A DNA stretch of 64,000 nt from the NCBI GenBank assembly GCA_965197865.1, contig CBDANZ010000003.1, positions 310,001-374,000 on the forward strand, read 5' to 3'. Numbering within the stretch: the first letter of the stretch is position 1; every line of letters starts with the position of its first letter. Below the pieces are notes generated by a model. That model searched no databases. It saw nothing but the letters and a program-made list of their open reading frames with translations, and was not told where the DNA came from. This DNA is from CBDANZ01 sp965197865. GTDB taxonomy: Bacteria > Acidobacteriota > Vicinamibacteria > Vicinamibacterales > CAVVIG01. The position numbers were made by a program, and so were the translations under genes. This document shows, in pieces, positions 25,428-34,541 of the stretch.

Positions 25428-25743
25428 CGCCAGCCTGATGGCTTCTCGGCGGGTGCGGGCCGGCAGTGCTGACGGATGTATCGCCGATGGTACCGATGAA
25501 GCCGCCATATCCGGTTACGCGCCCGCTTAGCAGGTATCCAGCCGCTTCAAGAGAATGGCCTTCTGGTACGGACTCTTCTGGTCCGCCCGAGAGTCAGGTC
25601 GGCGATCGGCCCGCGCCCTGATGGCACCTGAGCGAAGCCCCGTGGTTCTAGAGTCGGTCTGCCAGTATAATCGGGCTGACTACTCCGCGGTCAGCAGGCC
25701 AGGAAAGCCTATCAAGACCGTTGACCCCCCAAGTGAGGACGCC

Positions 25744-26673
25744 GTGAGAAACGGTCCTGTCTACTTCGGTGCCTCTTTATTGGCCGTGTCGACCGCCGTC
25801 GGCCAGCTCGGCCCTGCGCCAGATCCGATCGTGCAGGAGAACGCCACCGTCAAGGTCGCCGAGCACACCTACGTCATCCCAGATCGCAACGTTGGTGGCG
25901 TGCCCAACGTCGGGATCGTCGTTGGGAACCGCGCGACTCTTGTAATCGATCCCGGCCTTGGGCGGCGCAACGGCGAGGCGGTGCTGCGGGAGGTAGCCAA
26001 GGTCAGTGACAACGCGGGGCTGTACGTCGCATCCACTCACTTCCACCCGGAACACACCACTGGGTATGTGGCGTTTCCAGCGAGCGCACGTTACGTGAAC
26101 TCGACGACCCAGGAGGCCGAGTTTGCGAAGTTGGGCCCGAGCTGGATCGACCGCTTTGCCGCCAGGACACCGGTCATGGGTGATCTGCTGCGAGACGCGC
26201 AGCGGCGCGTCGCGGACATCACCTTCGACCGGGAATACACACTCGATCTTGGTGGCGTGCAGGTGCGGCTGCTCATGGTGGGGCCGACGCACACGCGCGG
26301 CGACACGGCTTTCTTCGTCGAAGATGATGGCGTCCTGTTCTCCGGCGACGTGGTGATGAACAACTCCTTCCTCGCCGCGAGCCAGATATCCAGCGTCACG
26401 GCATGGCTGGCCGCGTTTGATGGATTCGAGGCGATGAACCCGAGTATGATCGTGCCGGCCCACGGGAAGGTGGGTGACGGTTCGCTGATTTCGCTGCACC
26501 GCATGGTCATGCTGAGTATCCAGGCCCGAGCACGCGAGCTGAAGGCCCAGGGGCAGTCGGCCGACGAGACGGCGAACACGGTGCGAATGGAACTTCAAGC
26601 CAGGTATCCGACCTGGGGCCGGGTCAACGGCGTTGCCAGCGCCGCCCGGGCGGCGTATGCGGAAGGCCCGTAG
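25744..26673 (+). CDS. Secreted metallo-beta-lactamase-fold hydrolase
   Basis: From the GTG at 25744 (GAGGAC ribosome-binding site) the protein has 309 residues with a short N-terminal hydrophobic signal (VYFGASLLAVSTAVG). MBL motifs are visible: STHFHPEHTTGY (HxHxEH, with Glu where most have Asp), GPTHTRGDTAFF, LFSGDVVMNN and MIVPAHGKVGDG. The group resembles quinoprotein-relay or glyoxalase-II-like MBL proteins seen in the periplasm; the substrate is unknown. An upstream extension of the open frame has no recognisable domain. Confidence 0.82.
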   Translation: MRNGPVYFGASLLAVSTAVGQLGPAPDPIVQENATVKVAEHTYVIPDRNVGGVPNVGIVVGNRATLVIDPGLGRRNGEAVLREVAKVSDNAGLYVASTHFHPEHTTGYVAFPASARYVNSTTQEAEFAKLGPSWIDRFAARTPVMGDLLRDAQRRVADITFDREYTLDLGGVQVRLLMVGPTHTRGDTAFFVEDDGVLFSGDVVMNNSFLAASQISSVTAWLAAFDGFEAMNPSMIVPAHGKVGDGSLISLHRMVMLSIQARARELKAQGQSADETANTVRMELQARYPTWGRVNGVASAARAAYAEGP

Positions 26674-26740
26674 TCCACCACCGGTTCCGGAACGACGCGA
26701 ACTGGCTCGGAACCGACTCGTTCAACATTGGAGGAAGCGT

Positions 26741-27469
26741 ATGAGGAAGTGTATGAAGAGTGCCAGCCAAGATTGGACGCGCAACATTGTCGCATTTTCA
26801 CTGGCCGCGGTTGTCGGCGTGACCTGGGGTTGTGGCGGTGGCATGGAAGAGACGCCCGAGCCGGAGACGACCGCGCCGGAAGCGACCCCTCCGCCGGCGC
26901 CAGCCGCGTCCGGAGGTGTGACGGTAGAAGGCTGGGAAGTGAGGCTCGATCAAGGTACGGACCCGGCGGGTGTGCTTTCTTTCCGTACGATGGGGAGCGG
27001 GCTGCACGCGACGACAGGTGGTAGTGGCACCGCGATCTTTTGGCAGTCCGACAGCATGCACAAGGAGGACTACACGATCAGTGCGTCCTTTACACAGGTC
27101 CAGCCCTCGAGTCACCCCAACGCGTACGGCCTAATCTTCGGCGGCTCCGATTTGGCCGGGCCCGATCAGCGGTATTCATATTTCGTCGTGCGTGAGGACG
27201 GCCAGTTCCTCATCAAGAAGCGCATGGGTAGCGAGGTGCCGACCGTGGTTGACTGGACTCCGCACGCGGCTATCAATGCGCTCGACACCGAGGGCCGGGC
27301 GATGAACACGCTCGCGGTGGAGGTCGGAAGCGATCAGGTGCGGTTCCTGGTGAACGGCACGGAAGTGACGACTCAGCCGCGGTCCGCCGTCGACACTGAC
27401 GGCATCACCGGATTGCGTGTGAACCACGAGCTAGACGTTCACATCGGCGACCTGAAGCTTGGCATGTAG
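26741..27469 (+). CDS. Lipoprotein with a LamG/DUF1080-like domain
   Basis: An ATG after GGAGGAAG begins a 242-residue protein. The N-terminal membrane segment (IVAFSLAAVVGVTWGC) ends in a lipobox-like TWGC, so it is probably a lipoprotein. A Pro/Glu/Ala-rich linker (TPEPETTAPEATPPPAPAA) follows. The globular part (YTISASFTQVQPSSHPNAYG ... YSYFVVREDGQFLIKKRMG ... FLVNGTEVTTQP) has the pattern of a concanavalin-like jelly roll as in DUF1080 proteins, which often bind sugars. No function is established. It lies 67 bp after the MBL gene and may share its transcript. Confidence 0.72.
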   Translation: MRKCMKSASQDWTRNIVAFSLAAVVGVTWGCGGGMEETPEPETTAPEATPPPAPAASGGVTVEGWEVRLDQGTDPAGVLSFRTMGSGLHATTGGSGTAIFWQSDSMHKEDYTISASFTQVQPSSHPNAYGLIFGGSDLAGPDQRYSYFVVREDGQFLIKKRMGSEVPTVVDWTPHAAINALDTEGRAMNTLAVEVGSDQVRFLVNGTEVTTQPRSAVDTDGITGLRVNHELDVHIGDLKLGM

Positions 27470-27964
27470 GCAGGCACGCCGAACACCTCGCGGTTCTGAG
27501 GATGGGAGATCGGAAGAACAGACGATCGCAGTCGAGCGATCGGAACGGCCCTGAGGCAGCGCCGTCAATCCATGACGGCGTCGCCGTGTATCGCTTTGGA
27601 CGCGGCGAACCACCGACGACGCGAAGCGTCTCGTGGTGATCTACGCGACCTGGGAACTCAGGAACTGAGCGGTGACCTGGAGAGCCTCAAGGGCAGTCGC
27701 GCCGCACGCACGGCACGTGTTGGGTATCTTATTTCCTGTCCGTGGCGACTCCCGGCATCACGAGCTGCGCTAGCGGCGGGGGGTTGGTGGATCAGCCGGG
27801 TAGCCCTGTGAAGGGAAGTGCGATCGTCTCACCGGGGCACCTAGCTGAAAAGCGACGCGGTGCTTCCTGAACGTCACCGGCTGCCAGGCCAGCATGAGAG
27901 CCCCGTCGGACGGATCGGTTTGCGGTTGCGCCTGACTCAGAAGAGTAGGCGCCACGGCTGTTTT
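27470..27964 (+). other. Non-coding or decayed stretch
   Basis: No intact gene is supported here. A short plus-strand peptide near 27566-27604 (IHDGVAVYRFGRGEP) resembles the start of alpha/beta-hydrolases of the proline iminopeptidase type, but it breaks off at once. The rest shows no motif. Two inverted CGATCGC/GCGATCG words near 27523-27542 could form a small hairpin of unknown meaning. Confidence 0.3.
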
Positions 27965-28699
27965 GTGTCTGAAAGCAGCTTCTACAAACTTGGGAAGCTA
28001 GCCGGCGTCAAGTTTCGCAAGGCCAAGTGGATGTGGCAGGCGGCGACGGGAAGCGAGACCGACGCCATCCGGGCGGAGTACCGTGTCGGGCGGGACATCG
28101 CAGCGGTGATCCTTGGGCAAACACCGAGCGGCGCTGATAAGGAGGTCCAGGCGTTGCTCGACGGCATCGGGCAAGAACTGGCGGCGGCGGTACGCAACAA
28201 GGTACATCGCTTTCAGATGATCTCCGTCGAGGAGGCTCATCCAATAGCCTTTGCTCTGCCGGGAGGATTCATCTTCGTGGCGCGGTCCCTGGTGGAACTA
28301 TGCGACAAGGCCCGGAACGAGGTCGCCTTCGTGCTCGCGCACGAGATGGCCCACGTCATCCGGCGCCATGCCATCGACAGGCTGCTCAGGCAGAAGGTCA
28401 TTTCGGCAACGTCGCTGGTTTCGCCTGGCAGAGTGGCGCTCACGTCGTGGATTCGACAGGTCGGTTTCCAGTGGTTGGAACGCGCCTATTCTCAGGACCA
28501 GGAGTTTGAAGCTGACGAGCTAGGCGTGCTTCTCATGCGCGCAGCCTGTTTCGACCCGGCGGGAGGGATCCGCCTACTTGAACGCTTAGGTGGACTCGAT
28601 CGGACTCCTGACCCCCTGGAGTTGGGACCGTACCTGTCCACGCATCCCTCGGTCGAAGAGCGCGTCCTGAAACTGCGCCGCCTCGCCATCAAGAAGTAG
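27965..28699 (+). CDS. M48-family zinc metallopeptidase
   Basis: The protein is predicted to be a 244-residue zinc peptidase of the M48 (HtpX/LoiP/BepA-like) family. The catalytic site is FVLAHEMAHVIRRHAIDRL (HExxH) near residue 125, and the third zinc ligand is in DQEFEADELGVLLM. IAFALPGGFIFVARSL and LSTHPSVEERVLKLRRL complete the family pattern. The start is uncertain: the GTG at 27965 is preferred, and there is an upstream ATG at 27860. No clear signal peptide or transmembrane segment is seen from the chosen start, so its location is uncertain. A small unknown gene follows 27 bp later. Confidence 0.83.
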   Translation: MSESSFYKLGKLAGVKFRKAKWMWQAATGSETDAIRAEYRVGRDIAAVILGQTPSGADKEVQALLDGIGQELAAAVRNKVHRFQMISVEEAHPIAFALPGGFIFVARSLVELCDKARNEVAFVLAHEMAHVIRRHAIDRLLRQKVISATSLVSPGRVALTSWIRQVGFQWLERAYSQDQEFEADELGVLLMRAACFDPAGGIRLLERLGGLDRTPDPLELGPYLSTHPSVEERVLKLRRLAIKK

Positions 28700-28726
28700 C
28701 GACCTTCGCGAACAGAGTTCCTCGAT

Positions 28727-28993
28727 ATGGTCAAGTTGACCGCGCACGTAACGGTCAGCGAGATCGTCAGGCTCCTGAGCGATTCCAACCCGTGGCTCGT
28801 GGCGGACTTCGTCAACGAACCTGCACACACGGTGACCCTCGTCCTCAGCGCCGACAGTCCCGACAAGGCTGCCGACTTTGCTTCGCCTTTTCTGATGGGT
28901 TGGCTCACTGACGATCAAGGTAGGTTCAACCTGCGAGCGGGTGGCGCAAGAGTGACTGAAGAGGTAGCCTGTCGTCGTTTCCTAGCCGTTTGA
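28727..28993 (+). CDS. Small hypothetical protein
   Basis: This 88-residue open frame starts at an ATG 27 bp after the M48 peptidase gene. The sequence looks like a soluble mixed alpha/beta protein (VKLTAHVTVSEIVRLLSDSN, HTVTLVLSADSPDKAADFAS) with no signal peptide. I do not recognise the family. Its distance and orientation suggest it is co-transcribed with the peptidase. It ends just before the convergent ion-channel gene. Confidence 0.5.
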   Translation: MVKLTAHVTVSEIVRLLSDSNPWLVADFVNEPAHTVTLVLSADSPDKAADFASPFLMGWLTDDQGRFNLRAGGARVTEEVACRRFLAV

Positions 28994-28998
28994 AGTAC

Positions 28999-30726
28999 TC
29001 AGCCGCTCACCCGCGCGTGCGGCCGCGCGCTGTAGGCTTCGATGAACGCCCGGTACTGGTCCAGGCTGCCGATCATGACGAGCTCGCCGCCCGACGGCAG
29101 AATCGTGTTGGAATGCAGCTCCGTAATCAGGCGACTGCCGTCCTGGAGCCCGATGATACAAAGGCCAGTAGTCGATCCGACCGCGCTGTCGCCGAGCGCT
29201 CGACCTTCCAGCTGGCGCGGCACGGGGCACGTGAACAGGTCAATGCCCTCCCCAATAAGGACGAGGCCGCGCCCATTCAGCAGCGCAAAGATAGTCTCGG
29301 CCCCCAGGGTCGCATAGCTCAGCACGAAGTCGGCGCCAGCGCGGTGAATCGCTCCCAGGTTCCGGTCGTGGGTGATGCGGCTGACAATGCGCAGATCGGG
29401 TTTCAGGCGGCGGCAGTACACCGCCAGGTAAATGTTCATCGCATCGTCGTTCGTCGTGAGGAGCACCGAGGCCGTATCGGCCAGCCCCGCGCGCACGAGC
29501 GTATTGCGGTCGGCGGCGTCCCCTTCGATCACCTGGTCCGCGGCGCCCTCGAGCGCGGAGAGGCTGTTCCGATCGCGCTCGACCATGTGCGTGCGAGCGC
29601 CCTTCCGACGGAGCGCGGCGATCGCGGCTTGGCCGACGCGACCCGCGCCGATCACCAAGACCGGCTGCTCACTGGTCGGCGGTCCCTGCAAGCGCTCGTT
29701 GAGCGCCAGCAGGCGGTCGGCGGTTCCAGCGATCACGACGACACTACCCTCGTCGATGGTGGTATGGGGAAAGGCCGGATGGAGGTGTCCCCTTTGCCAG
29801 ATGCCGATGACACTGATGCTGTTGGTCTCGCGGAGCCGCGTATCGCGCACGGTCTGCCCCGCAAAAGGCGTGCCGCGCGCCGCTAGCTCGGCCATCTGGA
29901 GTTCCCGATAGCTGCCCACGACGTGTACCTCGCGCCGCCCGACGTCCACCCGGTTGGCCAAGTAGTCGCCGAGTTGTAGTTTCAGCGGCAGCACGTCCGT
30001 GGCGCCGCTCAGCTGGAGGATGTCGACCGAATCGGAGTCTTCGGCCACGGCTACGATCGGCAGGTCGCCGGTGATCTCCCGCACCGTCAAGGTGATGTTG
30101 GTGTTGGTCGTGTCCTCGCAGTTGGCGACGAGCATCCGCGCGCGATCGGCTCCGACCCCGCGGTACGTGTCTGCATTGTCGATGTCGCCGGTCACGATCT
30201 GCATTCCCTCGGCCATGAGGTGAGCCGCAACGGCCGGGTCTGGTTCGACGATGGTGTAGGGAATCCCGGTGGTTTGCAGGCGCTGCACCAGGCCCACGGC
30301 AATCGCGTCGTACCGGGTGATGATGACGTGCCCCCGCGCGTCCGCGGACAGGCTGCGGGGCACCCGCTGTCGCCCGCGGGCCTCCAGCCACGGCGCGTAG
30401 AAAAGGCGGATGAACAGAAACGGCAGCATTACCAGCAGCAGCACGACGCCTGAAAGCAGCACGACGAGGCTGAAGAACCGACCGATGTCAGAAACAAACG
30501 TGATGTCTCCGACGCCCAGGGTCGTCATGACCACCAGCGTCCAATAGAAACCGGTGATCCAGGAGTGCGACTGGCCCTCAACCTGCTCCATAATCACGTG
30601 GAAGAGCACGGCATAGGCAGCGACCAGGCCTATTAGCAGGGTGAGATATTGGAGCAGGCTGCGGAAATTGGCACGCATCTCCCGCTCCGAGAAGAAAAAG
30701 GCGAGCAGGCTGGGCAAGTATTTCAT
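28999..30726 (-). CDS. Potassium channel with two RCK (TrkA-N/TrkA-C) modules
   Basis: The 575-residue protein has two transmembrane helices (about 22-43 and 80-105) around a pore loop with the selectivity filter TTLGVGD, marking a K+-type channel of the inner membrane. Two Rossmann-type RCK domains follow: GHVIITRYDAIAVGLVQRLQ with D..DPAVA, and PVLVIGAGRVGQAAIAALRR (GxGxxG) with VERDRNSL. Each is followed by a TrkA-C-like segment. Such channels are gated by ligands bound to the RCK ring. The two unequal RCK units are on one chain. The gene stands alone, convergent with the small gene before it. Confidence 0.9.
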   Translation of the reverse strand: MKYLPSLLAFFFSEREMRANFRSLLQYLTLLIGLVAAYAVLFHVIMEQVEGQSHSWITGFYWTLVVMTTLGVGDITFVSDIGRFFSLVVLLSGVVLLLVMLPFLFIRLFYAPWLEARGRQRVPRSLSADARGHVIITRYDAIAVGLVQRLQTTGIPYTIVEPDPAVAAHLMAEGMQIVTGDIDNADTYRGVGADRARMLVANCEDTTNTNITLTVREITGDLPIVAVAEDSDSVDILQLSGATDVLPLKLQLGDYLANRVDVGRREVHVVGSYRELQMAELAARGTPFAGQTVRDTRLRETNSISVIGIWQRGHLHPAFPHTTIDEGSVVVIAGTADRLLALNERLQGPPTSEQPVLVIGAGRVGQAAIAALRRKGARTHMVERDRNSLSALEGAADQVIEGDAADRNTLVRAGLADTASVLLTTNDDAMNIYLAVYCRRLKPDLRIVSRITHDRNLGAIHRAGADFVLSYATLGAETIFALLNGRGLVLIGEGIDLFTCPVPRQLEGRALGDSAVGSTTGLCIIGLQDGSRLITELHSNTILPSGGELVMIGSLDQYRAFIEAYSARPHARVSG

Positions 30727-30984
30727 GACCCTTAGGTTATGACCATCCGAGACGAGACCTCGTGCGCAATCGGCCTCGAAGCACCCTGTTGCACGTTCCT
30801 GGAGATGACGACATGCTACAGGGTCTGTCTAGCTTGAAAAACAGGAGCCCTACCTGCATCGGCGCACACTCGGGAGCGGCGATCTTCGATCTCCTGGCGG
30901 CCAGCGATCCGGCGGCGCGCGCCCGGCAGTTCTTGGACGCACCTGGTTGAACTCACCGCAAGGGGTGTGGCGGAGGCACAGTGA

Positions 30985-32652
30985 TTACTTGAACGTCTGG
31001 AATTCACCCGCCGCCAGACTTTTCCAGTAGTCGTCGAGCGCGACCCGCACCTTCCCGGTGAGCAGATACACGCCAACCAGATTCGGGAGCGCCATGCCCA
31101 GGATCATCAGATCGCCGAAATCGAGCACGTTCGTGGAGGTGATGATCGACCCGAGGAAGACAAACACCAGAAAGAGCCCCTTGTAATACTTTGACGCCCC
31201 ATCTCCGAAGAGCCACACCGAGCACCGCTCGCCGTAATACGACCACGAGATCATCGTCGAGAACGCGAACAGGAACACCGCGAACGACAGGACGTACGGA
31301 AACCAGGCGATCTGCTCGCTGAACGCGCGTGACGTGAGGGCGGCGCCCCGCGCGCCGGCGATCAGATCCTCGTATGCCGGGTTGCTGTACGCGCCGGTGA
31401 TGTTGATGACGAGCGCCGTCATCGTGCAGATGACCACCGTGTCGATGAACGGTTCGAGCAGCGCCACGATGCCTTCTCGCACGGGGTACTTCGTCCTGGC
31501 CGCCGCATGGACGATGGAGGCGGAACCCGCGCCCGCCTCGTTGGAGAACGCGGCGCGCTGAAACCCGGTAACCAGCACACCGATGACGCCCCCGTAGGCC
31601 GCGTCGGGCGAAAAGGCCTGCGTGAAGATCGCGGTCAGGGCCGCCGGCACCTCGCTGACATTCATCAGAATGACCGCGAGCGCGGCCGTCACGTAGACCA
31701 TCGCCATCAGCGGCACGATCTTGTCGGCCACATGGGCAATGCGGCGGATTCCGCCGACGATGACGATGGCGACGAGGACGGTCATGAGCACGCCGTAGGC
31801 CCAGGGCGCGTCCACGAACCAGGGAACCGTCTCCTGAATCGCATTCATCGACTGGTTCACCTGGAAGCTGTTGCCGCCGCCCATGGAGCCGCCGATGCAG
31901 AGCAGGGCGAACAGCACCGCGAGCGACCGGCCGAGACCCGCCATGCCGCGCTCGGCAAATCCCCGTGACAGATACTGCACCGGTCCGCCGAGCACGTGGC
32001 CGTCGTGGCGGACCTCGCGGTACATCTGGCCGAGCGTGCACTCGGTGAACTTGGTCGACATGCCAAGAAGGCCAGCGAGGATCATCCAAAACGTGGCCCC
32101 CGGTCCGCCGAGCGTGATCGCGATCGCAACCCCTGCGATGTTCCCCAGGCCGACCGTCGCCGAGAGCGCGGTGCTCAGCGCCTCGAAATGCGAGACGTCG
32201 CCCGGTTCGCTCGGGTCGGTGTATTTCCCGGCGGTTACCCTCACCGCGTGTCTGAAGGCGCGGAAGTTGATGAACCCCATGCGCAGCGTCAGGTAGATCG
32301 CGCCGACGACCAGCCAGAGCACGATGAAGGGCAGCTGCGCGTCGTTCCAGAAGATCAGGTCGAAGAAGAAGACGGCGCCGACCCAGCTGTTGACGACGCC
32401 CATCACGCGGTCTGCGCGATCCATGAACCCTGAGGGCTGCGGCTCGGGCGCCGCCTGTTGGGGTGCCCCGTACGCGAGCACCGCGCCCCTGAGGAGGCCG
32501 GGGGCTGAGGCTGCCGGCACAGCAGGATTGGAGGCCGCTCGCTTCTGCAGCCCGCGTGCAGGCCCTGGCGCAAACGACGCGGCCCAGGCGGCGGCTGCGA
32601 GCAGGCAGAGGACAAGCCCGAGGCAGGCGATCCGGCTTGTGCGAGTTGACAT
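30985..32652 (-). CDS. Sodium:alanine (AGCS family) symporter
   Basis: This is a 555-residue polytopic inner-membrane protein that imports alanine or glycine with Na+ or H+. AGCS hallmarks are visible: AIAITLGGPGATFWMILAGLLGMSTKFTE, GPVQYLSRG, GVLVTGFQRAAFSNEAGAGSASIVHAAARTKYPVREG and WSYYGERC. The first 25 residues look like a signal peptide, followed by an Ala/Pro-rich linker of about 40 residues before the first core helix; this N-terminal extension is longer than in E. coli relatives. The gene is monocistronic. Confidence 0.93.
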   Translation of the reverse strand: MSTRTSRIACLGLVLCLLAAAAWAASFAPGPARGLQKRAASNPAVPAASAPGLLRGAVLAYGAPQQAAPEPQPSGFMDRADRVMGVVNSWVGAVFFFDLIFWNDAQLPFIVLWLVVGAIYLTLRMGFINFRAFRHAVRVTAGKYTDPSEPGDVSHFEALSTALSATVGLGNIAGVAIAITLGGPGATFWMILAGLLGMSTKFTECTLGQMYREVRHDGHVLGGPVQYLSRGFAERGMAGLGRSLAVLFALLCIGGSMGGGNSFQVNQSMNAIQETVPWFVDAPWAYGVLMTVLVAIVIVGGIRRIAHVADKIVPLMAMVYVTAALAVILMNVSEVPAALTAIFTQAFSPDAAYGGVIGVLVTGFQRAAFSNEAGAGSASIVHAAARTKYPVREGIVALLEPFIDTVVICTMTALVINITGAYSNPAYEDLIAGARGAALTSRAFSEQIAWFPYVLSFAVFLFAFSTMISWSYYGERCSVWLFGDGASKYYKGLFLVFVFLGSIITSTNVLDFGDLMILGMALPNLVGVYLLTGKVRVALDDYWKSLAAGEFQTFK

Positions 32653-33056
32653 GGCTCGAGTGTCCTCTACCGATAGCGGCGCTGATTATAGACACGGAAG
32701 GCCCCATGTGCAGGGTTCCTTGACGTCCCTGATGGGGTCCACACGCGGGCAGGATTCAGGTGCTTCATCGGCGGGACGATCCAGCGAGCCTCGTTCTTCC
32801 CGTCGCGCCGGATCTGCGCCCACCATAGCGACAGCACATCGAACCGGATCGCGGTGGCTGCCTCCGGCGACGACGCGCCTACCCCCAGGGATCCGATGGC
32901 CGCCTACCGGCGATGGACGAGCTGGCTGTCGTTCGCGGCCAGCTGAGAAAATCTGTGGACCGCGATCTTGGCGCTAGCGTTTGTCGCCCATTTCGCCCGC
33001 CTCAGGCAGCCGGCACACCGCAGGCGGCAGTGGATCGACGAAGATAAGTGGTCGGC
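32653..33056. other. Intergenic stretch without a recognisable gene
   Basis: Between the symporter and the IS5-superfamily element there is no supported gene. Short plus-strand frames near 32960-33056 end in a Lys/Arg-rich peptide (RLRQPAHRRRQWIDEDKW) that I cannot assign. Confidence 0.3.
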
Positions 33057-33060
33057 CTAG

Positions 33061-34541
33061 CAGTCTGTGTTTAAACCCTGCGATTCACGCGGCGACGGGT
33101 AGCAGCTCAAAACAATGACGCGGCGACGACCCCGGCGATCGATCAACGAATCTTGGTTCATGGTTCCCCCAGAGAGCGCCGAGGCGCGCCCATACGGCGA
33201 TGAAGACAGCCAAGACGCCTGCGGCGCGGCCCTGCAAGCGCCGTGGCGTGCCGATGCCGAGGCACTGGCGCATCGCGAGCCCCAAGTTGAAGCCGCCGCC
33301 ATGAATCAGTAGACGCTTCAAGATGTTGTCGTGTCCCCGCAAGTGCGTGCGTCGCATCCCGCCGGTCTCATAGAGGTGGGCAAACGATCGCTCGGCGAGT
33401 TCCGCCCGTCGCCGCCGCAAGCGTCGCCCGCGGGCGCCCCGGAGACGGCGGCGATTCCCATGGACGGGCGCGTACGCATCCGGCGCGTCGGACCAATCGC
33501 GCCGGCCACGGTCGGGTTCCGAAATGTACGACCGCAGGCCCACCGCAGCCAGGTCTACCATCGTCTCGTTGCTGTGATAGCCCTTGTCCGCGACGATGTC
33601 CTCCAACCTCCCGCGCGCGTCGGTCGTCGCGTGCGCGGCTTCCACCTGTTCGGCCGCCGTGATCGCCGTCGTGACAAGCGTCCTCGTGTCGCCCTGATCG
33701 GCGCCCTGCACCGTCACCGCGACCAACGCGCCGCTCTCCAGATCGATCGCATGCTCGGCTTTGTGCGCCAAGTGCGTCTGGCCGTCTTTCATTTTCGCGA
33801 CCTTCGCGTCAGGATCACTGGGGCTGGTCCACTCGCTGTTCGAGGTTTTCTTCTTCCGCGTGCGATCAAACCGCGCCAAGACTTCGCGCGTCGGCGTCTT
33901 GATCCCCGAGGCGGCGGCGAGGCGGGTCAGATACGCCTGGTAGGCTTCCCCCGTGTCCCGGCGCACGATACTCCGCATGGCGGCGTTGGCCTCCAACGTC
34001 GTCGCGTCGATCGCGATCGTCCGGCCCTTCAACAGGCCGGCGGCCGCCAGGCGCTGCTGGACCCACGTGAACACCGCCCGGTGCGTCTCCACATCGATCA
34101 CGCGGCGGGTGCGCGAAATCGTCGAGTGATCCGGGGCCGCCTCCTCCAGCCCGAGTCGCAGGAAGCTCCGCACCGCCAGCGAGTCCGCCGCACGCCATGC
34201 GATGCCGCGCTCCGAATCGATGCCTTCGAAGTACCCAACCAGCAACAAGCGGAAGTAGCGACCGGGCGCCAGACTCGGGCGGCCCAACACCGGCGCGTAG
34301 AAGGATCGACAGGCGTCTTCCACGAAGGTGTCGAAGCCGTCGGCATCCAGCAACGCATTCAAGCGCGTGTAGAACGGATGCCCAGGCGAGACCGGCAGAT
34401 CCGACGCGGCAATCCACAACGGAGGTTGTTCGGGGTCGCGGGTGCCCATGGCCATGCGCCACAGTGTAAGGAGCGGGATCGATCCTGTCGATCCCCTCGC
34501 CAATAACAAGGGGCTGCTCGATCGACTTTCACCACGGGCTG
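33061..34541 (-). mobile_element. IS5-superfamily insertion sequence, copy A, flanked by CTAG
   Basis: The 1,481-bp element has imperfect termini: CAGTCTGTGTTTAAA on the left and, reversed, CAGCCCGTGGTGAAAGTC on the right. It is bounded by a 4-bp direct repeat CTAG (33057-33060 and 34542-34545). Copy B at 61242 has the same length and differs by only a few bases. The right-hand CTAG contains the TAG stop of the neighbouring lytic transglycosylase gene. Confidence 0.92.
33085..34455 (-). CDS. IS5/IS1182-type DDE transposase (DUF772 family)
   Basis: The transposase has an N-terminal DUF772-like region (CRSFYAPVLGRPSLAPGRYF) and RNase H-fold acids in RTIAIDATTLEANAAMRS (first Asp), DIVADKGYHSNE (second Asp) and SFAHLYETGGMRR (Glu). 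DGQTHLAHKAEHAIDLESGA is typical of this group. From the ATG at 34455 it has 456 residues and is intact. The element's CTAG/TTAG target fits the YTAR preference of IS5-group elements. The exact IS subgroup is uncertain. Confidence 0.93.
   Translation of the reverse strand: MAMGTRDPEQPPLWIAASDLPVSPGHPFYTRLNALLDADGFDTFVEDACRSFYAPVLGRPSLAPGRYFRLLLVGYFEGIDSERGIAWRAADSLAVRSFLRLGLEEAAPDHSTISRTRRVIDVETHRAVFTWVQQRLAAAGLLKGRTIAIDATTLEANAAMRSIVRRDTGEAYQAYLTRLAAASGIKTPTREVLARFDRTRKKKTSNSEWTSPSDPDAKVAKMKDGQTHLAHKAEHAIDLESGALVAVTVQGADQGDTRTLVTTAITAAEQVEAAHATTDARGRLEDIVADKGYHSNETMVDLAAVGLRSYISEPDRGRRDWSDAPDAYAPVHGNRRRLRGARGRRLRRRRAELAERSFAHLYETGGMRRTHLRGHDNILKRLLIHGGGFNLGLAMRQCLGIGTPRRLQGRAAGVLAVFIAVWARLGALWGNHEPRFVDRSPGSSPRHCFELLPVAA

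Noticed and set aside
25555..25743. A 63-codon N-terminal extension of the MBL hydrolase
   Set aside because: It lacks domain similarity and would bury the signal-like segment that begins at the GTG at 25744.
27507..27517. The word AGATCGGAAGA, which looks like the start of an Illumina adapter
   Set aside because: The match stops after 11 bases and the next bases differ from known adapters, so chance is the simpler explanation.
33331..34506. A 391-codon open frame on the plus strand across the IS5-type transposase (also at 61512)
   Set aside because: It is antisense to a clear DDE transposase, follows the high-GC codon bias of the other strand and has no domain pattern.
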